In this document: piece by piece, positions 26,409-32,924 of the stretch | Position numbering within the stretch: the stretch's first letter is position 1 | Layout: each line of letters opens with the position of its first letter | Assembly: GCF_011753055.1 (NCBI RefSeq) | Contig: NZ_VWWJ01000023.1 | Location: 1 to 64,000 of the forward strand | Length of the DNA stretch: 64,000 nt | Reading direction: 5' to 3' | DNA from: Burkholderia sp. Ax-1719 | GTDB taxonomy: Bacteria > Pseudomonadota > Gammaproteobacteria > Burkholderiales > Burkholderiaceae | The notes under the pieces: generated by a model | Databases searched by the model: none | What the model was told of the DNA's origin: nothing | The model's input: the letters and a program-made list of their open reading frames with translations, nothing else | Position numbers and translations under genes: made by a program

Positions 26409-27314
26409 ATGGAAAGTACAACCCTCCCCCAGTCACCCGGTAGCCGGATTTCGCAGTATCTCGCGCTCACCAAGCCCCGCGTGACCCAACTGGCCGTGTT
26501 CTGCGCGGTCATCGGCATGTTCCTCGCCGTGCCGGGCATGGTGCCCTGGAAGCAGCTGATCGGCGGCACCGTCGGCATCTGGCTGACGGCAGGCGCGGCG
26601 TTCGCGATCAACTGTCTGGTCGAGCAAAAGGTGGATGCGCGCATGCGTCGCACCTCGTGGCGTCCTTCGGCGCGCGGCGAGATCACCAGCGTGCAGATCC
26701 TGATTTTCTCGGCGGTGATCGGCGGTCTGGGGATGTGGGTGCTGTACACCTTCGCCAATCCGCTGACGATGTGGCTCACGGTCGCCACGTTCATCGGCTA
26801 CGCGATCATCTACACGCTGCTGCTCAAGCCGGCCACGCCGCAGAACATCGTGATCGGCGGTGCGTCGGGCGCGATGCCCCCGGCGCTGGGCTGGGCGGCC
26901 GTCACCGGCCACGTGCCCGGCGACGCCTGGATTCTCGTGCTGATCATCTTCGTGTGGACGCCGCCGCACTTCTGGGCGCTGGCGCTCTATCGCCGCAAGG
27001 ACTACGAAGCAGCCGGCCTGCCGATGCTGCCCAACACGCACGGCGAAAAGTACACGCGCCTGCATATCCTGCTGTATTCGCTGATCCTCTTCGCGGTTGC
27101 GCTGATGCCCTATATCTCGGGTATGAGCGGCCTGCTGTATCTCGTGTCGAGCGTGCTGCTCGGCGCGATCTTCCTGGCTTACGCCTGGAAGATTTACCTC
27201 GAATATTCGGATCAGCTCGCCCGCGCGATGTTCCGTTACTCGATCATCTACCTCTCGCTGCTGTTCGTGGCCTTGCTCGTCGATCACTACGTGCATGCGC
27301 TCATCGGAGCGTAA
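26409..27314 (+). CDS. ctaB: Protoheme IX farnesyltransferase (heme O synthase)
   Basis: UbiA-superfamily membrane enzyme that farnesylates heme b to heme O, the step before CtaA. 301 residues. The polyprenyl-diphosphate-binding motif is NCLVEQKVDARMRRT (about residues 69-83) and the second motif is YRRKDYEAAGLPMLP (about 196-210). It is tightly packed after ctaA and ends 4 nt before the SCO gene. Confidence 0.96.
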   Translation: MESTTLPQSPGSRISQYLALTKPRVTQLAVFCAVIGMFLAVPGMVPWKQLIGGTVGIWLTAGAAFAINCLVEQKVDARMRRTSWRPSARGEITSVQILIFSAVIGGLGMWVLYTFANPLTMWLTVATFIGYAIIYTLLLKPATPQNIVIGGASGAMPPALGWAAVTGHVPGDAWILVLIIFVWTPPHFWALALYRRKDYEAAGLPMLPNTHGEKYTRLHILLYSLILFAVALMPYISGMSGLLYLVSSVLLGAIFLAYAWKIYLEYSDQLARAMFRYSIIYLSLLFVALLVDHYVHALIGA

Positions 27315-27318
27315 GACC

Positions 27319-27963
27319 ATGACTCGACGCACGCTTGCGCGCCTGGCGCGCGCGACGGTGATTGCGCTGGCCGCCGCGGGTGCGGTGGGCGCGACGCTCG
27401 GACTCGAAGGCTGCGGCCAGCAGCCGCCGTCGTTCTCGAATCTCGATATCACCGGCAACACGCAGTTCGGCAACAACTTCTCGTTGCCCGATTCGAACGG
27501 CAAGACGCGCACGATGGCCGACTTCAAGGGCAAGGTCGTGGTGCTGTTCTTCGGCTACACGCATTGCCCGGACGTCTGCCCGACCACCATGGCCGAGCTT
27601 TCGCAGGCGCTGCAGCAACTGGGCCCCGATGCCGACAAGCGCGTGCAGGTGATCTTCGTGAGCGTCGATCCCGAACGCGACACGCCGCAGATCCTCGGTC
27701 AGTACGTGAGCGCCTTCAATCCCACCTTCATCGCACTGCGCCCGGCCGACGACGCGCAGCTCAAGCAGGTGACGAAGGACTTCCGCGTGTACTACGCCAA
27801 GGTTCCGGGCAAGACGCCGGACGGCTACACGATGGATCACACGGCCGCGAGCTATGTGTTCGACACCACCGGCAAGCTGCGCCTGTTCGCGCGCGACGGG
27901 CAGGGCGTCACGCCCTGGGTGCACGATCTGAAGATCCTGCTCGGCTCGAACGACAACAACTGA
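27319..27963 (+). CDS. SCO1/SenC family copper chaperone
   Basis: Lipoprotein-like copper chaperone for the CuA site of subunit II. 214 residues from the ATG at 27319. The N-terminus is a hydrophobic signal ending in LGLEGCGQQ, a likely lipobox with the acylated Cys. The thioredoxin-fold domain has the copper-binding CPDVCP pair (YTHCPDVCPTTMAEL), SVDPERDTPQIL and the ligand histidine in MDHTAASYVFD. It is the last gene of the cox cluster. Confidence 0.94.
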   Translation: MTRRTLARLARATVIALAAAGAVGATLGLEGCGQQPPSFSNLDITGNTQFGNNFSLPDSNGKTRTMADFKGKVVVLFFGYTHCPDVCPTTMAELSQALQQLGPDADKRVQVIFVSVDPERDTPQILGQYVSAFNPTFIALRPADDAQLKQVTKDFRVYYAKVPGKTPDGYTMDHTAASYVFDTTGKLRLFARDGQGVTPWVHDLKILLGSNDNN

Positions 27964-28022
27964 TTCAAGCGATTCACGCGCCTGCATGCGCCGCAGCTAT
28001 GCGCTGCGGGCATACCGCTATG

Positions 28023-28071
28023 CGATTTCTGTCTTTCGCGCCATCGGTGCGATATGAGACGATTTCTGTCT
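28023..28071 (+). repeat. 12-bp direct repeat upstream of the MetQ-like gene
   Basis: CGATTTCTGTCT occurs at 28023-28034 and again at 28060-28071, 37 nt start to start and about 75 nt upstream of the start codon. This would suit two protein-binding sites on the same face, or be chance; it is seen directly, the function is inferred. Confidence 0.5.
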
Positions 28072-28146
28072 GGCAGCGGGCGGCACACAATGCGGCCCGG
28101 CAGCTCAACAACGTAATAAACAGGCAACAAGCGGAACTACCCATCC

Positions 28147-28959
28147 ATGCAGCGCAGAAATCTGATCAAAGTACTCCTCGCCGGCGTCGCCGCCACCACC
28201 CTCGCAGCCAGCTTCGGCGCACGCGCTGACGACCAGGTCATCAAGGTCGGCACCGTCGCAGGTCCGGACGCCCAGGTGTGGGCCGTGGTTCAGAAGGTCG
28301 CCAAGCGCGAAGGCCTGAACGTCAAGGTCATCGAATTCAACGACTACGTGCAGCCGAACGCGGCGCTCGATTCGGGCGACCTCGACGCCAACAGCTTCCA
28401 GACCGGCCCGTACCTCGACAGCCAGATCAAGCAGCGCGGCTACAAGATCGTCAACGCCGGCCTCACGTACATCTCGCCGATCGGCGTGTACTCGAAGAAG
28501 CTGAAGTCGCTGAACGATCTGCCGCAAGGCGCGAAGGTCGCAGTGCCGAACGATCCGTCGAATGAAAACCGTGCGCTGCTCGTGCTGCAAAGCAAGGGCG
28601 TGATCAAGTTGCGCGCTGGCGCGGGCACGAACGGCAACAACGCTACGCCGCTCGACGTCGCAGAAAACCCGAAGAAGGTGAAGCTGGTCGAACTCGACGC
28701 CGCGCAACTGCCGCGCGCGCTGGGCGACGTCGACGCCGCCGTCATCAACACCAACTACGCGCTGGCCGCCGGCCTGCAGCCGACCAAGGACGCCATCGCC
28801 CTGGAAGACACGCACAGCCCGTACGCCAACCTGATCGCCGTGCGCGCCCAGGACAAGGACAAGCCGTGGGTGAAGAAGCTGGTGGCCGCGTACCAGTCGG
28901 AAGACGTGCGCGTGTACATCAAGAACCAGTTCAAGGGTTCGATGATCCCGTCGTTCTAA
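28147..28959 (+). CDS. MetQ/NlpA family substrate-binding protein
   Basis: Periplasmic binding protein of the D/L-methionine ABC transporter family. 270 residues. The signal peptide (LIKVLLAGVAATTLAASFGA, cleaved near ARA) has no cysteine, so unlike E. coli MetQ it is not a lipoprotein. Family segments are IKVGTVAGPDAQVW, LNVKVIEFNDYVQPNAAL, DLDANSFQTGPYLD and VAVPNDPSNENRALL. No MetN or MetI genes lie beside it, so it must work with a transporter encoded elsewhere. Ligand unknown. Confidence 0.9.
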   Translation: MQRRNLIKVLLAGVAATTLAASFGARADDQVIKVGTVAGPDAQVWAVVQKVAKREGLNVKVIEFNDYVQPNAALDSGDLDANSFQTGPYLDSQIKQRGYKIVNAGLTYISPIGVYSKKLKSLNDLPQGAKVAVPNDPSNENRALLVLQSKGVIKLRAGAGTNGNNATPLDVAENPKKVKLVELDAAQLPRALGDVDAAVINTNYALAAGLQPTKDAIALEDTHSPYANLIAVRAQDKDKPWVKKLVAAYQSEDVRVYIKNQFKGSMIPSF

Positions 28960-29020
28960 GCGCTGACGATGCGCGGCCTGAGTGCTACCTCAGCGCCGCG
29001 TTAGTTGTCCTCGCAAGTAA

Positions 29021-29057
29021 AAAAGCCGCTGCACGATCCACGTGCAGCGGCTTTTTT
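29021..29057 (+). terminator. Terminator between the MetQ-like and MarR genes
   Basis: AAAAGCCGCTGCACG and CGTGCAGCGGCTTTTTT around loop ATCCA, an 11-bp GC stem flanked by A and T runs. It can end both convergent transcripts. Confidence 0.9.
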
Positions 29058-29082
29058 CGTTTGCGCTCCAGATTGCCGGCGT

Positions 29083-29520
29083 CTAGCCGAGCAGGCGCTG
29101 GACGACTTCCATCGCCTTGATCAGTTCTTCCTGTTCTGCGATGGAAAGCTTGCCGAGCCGGTCGGCCAGGCCGCCGATCGCGGCGTCCCTGAGCGTTGCA
29201 TAGGTGCTGTGGCCGGTGTCGGTCAGATAGATAAAGGTGCGGCGTGCGTCGGCCTGCGAGGCGGCGCGCGCAATCAGATGACGGCGAGCAAAGCTCGCAA
29301 GAATGCGGCTCAAGTAGCCTGAATCGAGCGCCAGGGTGCGGGCGAGCGTTGCGGAGGTCTGCGTGCCTCCGCTGTCCAGCTCGCGCAGCACGCGGATTTC
29401 GGTCAGCGAAAACGGCGAACTGGGCTGATCGTCCTGTTGTGCCCCGAGGAACGTTCGATAAAAGCGATTGAACTGCAGGACGGCTTCTGCACGCCGTCTC
29501 GTGTCGGAATCATTCGACAA
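29083..29520 (-). CDS. MarR family transcriptional regulator
   Basis: Winged-helix regulator, probably dimeric. 145 residues. The recognition helix region is TLARTLALDSGYLSRILASF, followed by wing residues KADARRTFIYLT-like DARRTFIYLTDTG. The start is TTG at 29520, the only start codon available before an in-frame stop upstream, and it lacks a clear ribosome-binding site. It is divergent from the GntR-nag operon across a 423-nt AT-rich spacer. Its ligand and targets cannot be told from sequence. Confidence 0.85.
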   Translation of the reverse strand: MSNDSDTRRRAEAVLQFNRFYRTFLGAQQDDQPSSPFSLTEIRVLRELDSGGTQTSATLARTLALDSGYLSRILASFARRHLIARAASQADARRTFIYLTDTGHSTYATLRDAAIGGLADRLGKLSIAEQEELIKAMEVVQRLLG

Positions 29521-29943
29521 ACTGGGTACCCGTGGTCAGTTCGTTGATATTGGTCAGATGCCACTATATGGGATGTCAGAGGCGCGCGATATCGTTCACT
29601 TTCTGAATCTTCGCATTGGTTCTACGCCGGTATCAAGCTGGGATTCCAAAGCGGGATCGCTGGAACGCGAGTGGTTGCGACCAAAGAGCCAAAATGGGCT
29701 ACGCCAGGGAAAATACCAATGCATCCTGGGTCGCCCATCAAGCCTTATAAAAAATCTCAATGCATTGATTTATAAGGAATTTATCTTGCGTGAGCAAGCG
29801 GTTTCGCCTATGTTGACTGGTATTATTGTGGTTATATAATGGGCTCGCTTTCGCACCGGACCGACGCCACGCTGTTTTTGTCGCGTTTATTTCACGATCT
29901 GTCCGGGCGCCCCACGATCCGTCAAACCGCTGGCCGGAGTTCC
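29521..29943. promoter_or_regulatory. AT-rich regulatory spacer between marR and the GntR gene
   Basis: A 423-nt region clearly richer in A and T than its surroundings. It holds direct repeats TGGTCAG at 29533 and 29551 just before marR, a nested palindrome at 29744-29776 (CTTATAAA/TTTATAAG arms around the perfect palindrome TCAATGCATTGA at 29757-29768), and a consensus-like promoter at 29813-29840. No gene is supported. Confidence 0.6.
29813..29840 (+). promoter_or_regulatory. Consensus-like sigma70 promoter for the GntR-nag operon
   Basis: TTGACT (29813-29818), 16-nt spacer, TATAAT (29835-29840). Transcription would start near 29847, leaving a leader of about 97 nt before the GntR ATG. The in-frame ATG at 29839 lies inside the -10 box, so it cannot be the translation start from this promoter. 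Confidence 0.7.
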
Positions 29944-30678
29944 ATGGAAACCCGTTGGTCTGCCCTGATGCCCGATGCGCGCAACGTCACGCCGCTCTAT
30001 CTGCAGCTGGCGCGCAACCTTGCCACGGCCATCCATTGCGGCGTCTGGTCGGCGGGCGAGGCGCTGCCTTCGGAGCGCACGCTGTCGGATGCGATCGGCG
30101 TATCGCGCATCACGGCGCGTAAGGCGATCGAACTGCTCGTCGAACAGGGCCTGATCCGGCGCGCGCGCGGCGCGGGCAGCTTCATCACGCCGCGCGTGGA
30201 AGATCCGCTTTCGCGTTTGACCGGCTTCACGAAGAAGATGGAGCAGCGCGGTTTCACCGCCGATTCAGTGTGGCTCGAACGGGGCGTGCGCCCCGCGCAT
30301 CGCGAAGAGATTGTCCAGCTTGGCCTGTCGCCGGGCGCTTCGGTGTCGAGCCTGCGGCGCTTGCGCCGCGCGGACGGCATCGTGATGGCGGTCGAGCACT
30401 CGGCGCTGCCGGTGTCGATCGTGCCGGACCCGCAAGGCTTCGACGGCTCGCTCTATGCGTATCTGGAAGCGCGCGACATGCCGGTGGTGCGCGCGCTGCA
30501 ACACTTTCGCGCCGTGAATGCGACCGGCGAGATCGCCGAACTGATGGGCGTGGAGCCGCGTGCGGCGCTGCTGGTGATTACGCGTGTGGGGTTCTCGCGC
30601 GACCAGCACGCCATCGAGCTGACCGACACGTATTGCCGCGATGGTTACTACGACTTCGTCGCGGAGCTGCGCCAATGA
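29944..30678 (+). CDS. GntR/HutC family regulator of N-acetylglucosamine genes
   Basis: Probable repressor of the downstream nag genes, of the NagR/DasR kind. 244 residues from the ATG at 29944. The N-terminal winged helix (about 14-75) has LPSERTLSDAIGVSRITARK and LVEQGLIRRARGAGSFI, and the C-terminal UTRA ligand domain (about 95-240) includes LYAYLEARDMPVVRALQHF. The likely effector is GlcNAc-6-phosphate or glucosamine-6-phosphate, by analogy with characterised family members. It is the first gene of the operon. Confidence 0.85.
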   Translation: METRWSALMPDARNVTPLYLQLARNLATAIHCGVWSAGEALPSERTLSDAIGVSRITARKAIELLVEQGLIRRARGAGSFITPRVEDPLSRLTGFTKKMEQRGFTADSVWLERGVRPAHREEIVQLGLSPGASVSSLRRLRRADGIVMAVEHSALPVSIVPDPQGFDGSLYAYLEARDMPVVRALQHFRAVNATGEIAELMGVEPRAALLVITRVGFSRDQHAIELTDTYCRDGYYDFVAELRQ

Positions 30679-30815
30679 AACTCGCAGTGCAGGCGACCCC
30701 CTTCACCGCGCACGGGAACACTCGCGCGCGCCACGACTCTCTCATGCACGTCACCGTCAAGACTGACCGCGCGCAGGCCGTTGCCGCGCGCAATATCGGA
30801 AAAATCTCATGCTGA
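30675..30815 (+). CDS. Possible 46-residue bridging ORF
   Basis: Open frame of 46 codons starting with the ATG that overlaps the GntR stop codon (ATGA) and ending 7 nt inside nagA. The peptide (MKLAVQATPFTAHGN onwards) has no recognisable domain. nagA itself lacks a good ribosome-binding site, so translation through this ORF could couple the two genes. It is equally possible that the frame is open only by chance in high-GC DNA. Confidence 0.35.
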   Translation: MKLAVQATPFTAHGNTRARHDSLMHVTVKTDRAQAVAARNIGKISC

Positions 30816-31912
30816 GCGGAAATATTCTCACCCCTGATGGCTGGATCAACGGCACGCTGACGTTCGAAAACGGACGCATCACGTCGATCGAGGGCGAGGC
30901 CGCCGATCCGGCGAAGAACGACGCGCCCTACATCCTGCCGGGCTTCATCGACCTGCATGTGCACGGCGGCGGCGGCGCGGACGTGATGGAAGCCGGCAAC
31001 GCAATCGAAACCATCGCCCGCACGCATGCGCGCTTCGGCACCACGAGCCTGCTGGCGACCACCATGACCGCGCCGCGCGACGAGCTGATGAACGTCGTCA
31101 CGGGTCTGGGCGACGTCGCGCGCAAGCGCACGCCAGGCGGCGCGCGCGTGCTGGGCGTGCATCTGGAAGGGCCGTACATCAACCCGGGCAAACTGGGCGC
31201 GCAGCCCGACGCAGCGGTGTCCGCCGTGCTCGACGAAGTGCTCAAGTACCTGTCGATCGCGCCGATCCGCGTGGTCACCGTCGCGCCCGAAATCGCGGGG
31301 CATATCGAGATCATCGGCGAGATGGCGGCGCGCGGCGTGCGCGTGCAGATCGGCCATACGCTCGCCACTTACGACGACGCGGTGAACGCGCTCAAGCACG
31401 GCGCATGCGGTTTCACGCACCTGTTCAACGCGATGTCGCCGTTGCATCACCGCAATCCCGGCGTAGTCGGCGCAGCGCTCGCGCATGCCGAATACGCCGA
31501 AATCATCCCCGACCTGCTGCACGTCCACCCGGGCGCGATCCGCGCCGCACTGCGCGCGATTCCGCGCCTCTACGTGGTGACGGACAGCACCTCGGCGACC
31601 GGCATGCCCGACGGCGAATACCGCCTCGGCAGCCAGCACGTCACCAAATGCCTCGGCGGCGTGCGTCTCGCGGACGGCACGCTCGCGGGCAGCACGCTCA
31701 CCATGGATCAGGCCTTGCGCAATCTCGTCTCGCTCGGCTTGCCGATCGCGGACGTGTCCGCTCGCCTGTCGCGCTACGCGGCCGACTACCTCGGCATCGA
31801 AGACCGGGGCCGCCTGCAGCGCGGCGCCTGGGCCGATGTCAACGTGTTCGACCGCGATCTGGCGCTTACCGCGACCTATGTCGAAGGAGAATCGCTTGTC
31901 GAATATGCTTAA
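30809..31912 (+). CDS. nagA: N-acetylglucosamine-6-phosphate deacetylase
   Basis: Metal-dependent amidohydrolase that removes acetate from GlcNAc-6-phosphate. 367 residues. Motifs are LPGFIDLHVHGGGGADVME (metal-binding HxH, about 48-66), GVHLEGPYINPGKLGAQ (catalytic Glu, about 115-130), IGHTLATYDDAV and HLFNAMSPLHHRNPG, and the catalytic aspartate in VTDSTSATGMPDG. It is followed by the deaminase-like gene, which overlaps its 3' end. Confidence 0.95.
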   Translation: MLSGNILTPDGWINGTLTFENGRITSIEGEAADPAKNDAPYILPGFIDLHVHGGGGADVMEAGNAIETIARTHARFGTTSLLATTMTAPRDELMNVVTGLGDVARKRTPGGARVLGVHLEGPYINPGKLGAQPDAAVSAVLDEVLKYLSIAPIRVVTVAPEIAGHIEIIGEMAARGVRVQIGHTLATYDDAVNALKHGACGFTHLFNAMSPLHHRNPGVVGAALAHAEYAEIIPDLLHVHPGAIRAALRAIPRLYVVTDSTSATGMPDGEYRLGSQHVTKCLGGVRLADGTLAGSTLTMDQALRNLVSLGLPIADVSARLSRYAADYLGIEDRGRLQRGAWADVNVFDRDLALTATYVEGESLVEYA

Positions 31913-32912
31913 AGAAGCGCTGGCCTCGGCCAGCGTCGTCGCCGCGCAGCTCGCGGACACCTCGCGCGTCGAGGCGCTTGCCAGCGCCCTCGAAGCGTCG
32001 CCGCGCCACGTCGCGCTCACCGTCGCGCGCGGCAGTTCCGACCACGCCGCGAGCTATTTTGCCGCGCTCACCATGAGCCGCCTGGGCGTGCCAGTCGCTT
32101 CGCTGCCGATGTCGATCGCCACGCTGCAACAGGCGCCCTTACGTGTAAGCGGCCAGTTTGCCCTTGCTTTCTCCCAATCAGGCAGGAGTCCTGATCTCGT
32201 GGCGACCATCAAGGCGCTGCGCGACGCAGGCGCGCTGACCGCCGCGATGGTCAACGTGGCCGATTCGCCGCTGGCCGAGGCCGCGGGCACGGAACTGCCG
32301 CTGCTCGCCGGTCCCGAACTGAGCGTGGCCGCCACCAAGAGCTATATCGCGATGCTGGCGATGTCGGCGCAACTGGTCGCGTTCTGGCAGCGCGACGCCG
32401 CGTTCCTCGACGCCGTGCGCGCGTTGCCCGATGCGCTGGAGCGCGCAGGCCAGCTCGACTGGTCGAAGGCCGTTGATGAGCTGCGCGACGTCAAGCAGAT
32501 GATCGTGATCGGCCGCGGCGCGGGTCTGGCCATCGCCCAGGAAGCGGCGCTCAAGCTCAAGGAAACCTCGGGCATCCAGGCCGAAGCGTTTTCGAGCGCC
32601 GAAGTGCGTCACGGCCCGATGGAATTGATCGGCAACGACTACCCGCTGCTGGTGTTCGCGCCGCGCGGTCCGGAACAGGCCGGCCTGATCGAACTCGCGC
32701 GCGACATGCAAAAGCGCGGCGCGCGCGTGCTGCTGGCCGCGCCCGCGAACGTGCCGGAGGCGACGCTGCCGCTGGTCGAAGCCGCCGATGCGGCGCTCGA
32801 TCCAATCGCCGCGATTCTTTCGTTCTACGTGATGGCGGCAGGTCTTGCGGCCGCGCGCGGCCGCAATCCGGATGAGCCGCGTTACCTGAACAAAGTCACC
32901 GAAACCCACTAG
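31905..32912 (+). CDS. SIS-domain glucosamine-6-phosphate deaminase-like protein
   Basis: Two tandem sugar-isomerase (SIS) domains without the glutaminase domain of GlmS. It probably converts glucosamine-6-phosphate to fructose-6-phosphate (the NagB-II type) after NagA. 335 residues from the ATG at 31905. An in-frame TTG at 31896 has AAGGAGA 5 nt upstream and could be the true start, adding 3 residues. Motifs are HVALTVARGSSDHAASYFAAL, LAFSQSGRSPDLVATIKALR and MIVIGRGAGLAIAQEAALKL. It starts within the last bases of nagA. Confidence 0.88.
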   Translation: MLKEALASASVVAAQLADTSRVEALASALEASPRHVALTVARGSSDHAASYFAALTMSRLGVPVASLPMSIATLQQAPLRVSGQFALAFSQSGRSPDLVATIKALRDAGALTAAMVNVADSPLAEAAGTELPLLAGPELSVAATKSYIAMLAMSAQLVAFWQRDAAFLDAVRALPDALERAGQLDWSKAVDELRDVKQMIVIGRGAGLAIAQEAALKLKETSGIQAEAFSSAEVRHGPMELIGNDYPLLVFAPRGPEQAGLIELARDMQKRGARVLLAAPANVPEATLPLVEAADAALDPIAAILSFYVMAAGLAAARGRNPDEPRYLNKVTETH

Positions 32913-32924
32913 ATTGGAAAGCTG

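Noticed and set aside
28000..28146. SAM/methionine riboswitch upstream of the MetQ-like gene
   Set aside because: No conserved riboswitch core could be recognised; only the direct repeats and an imperfect inverted repeat are visible.
30578..32020. 480-codon minus-strand frame opposite nagA
   Set aside because: Arg/Ala/His-rich shadow of nagA and its neighbours with no motif.
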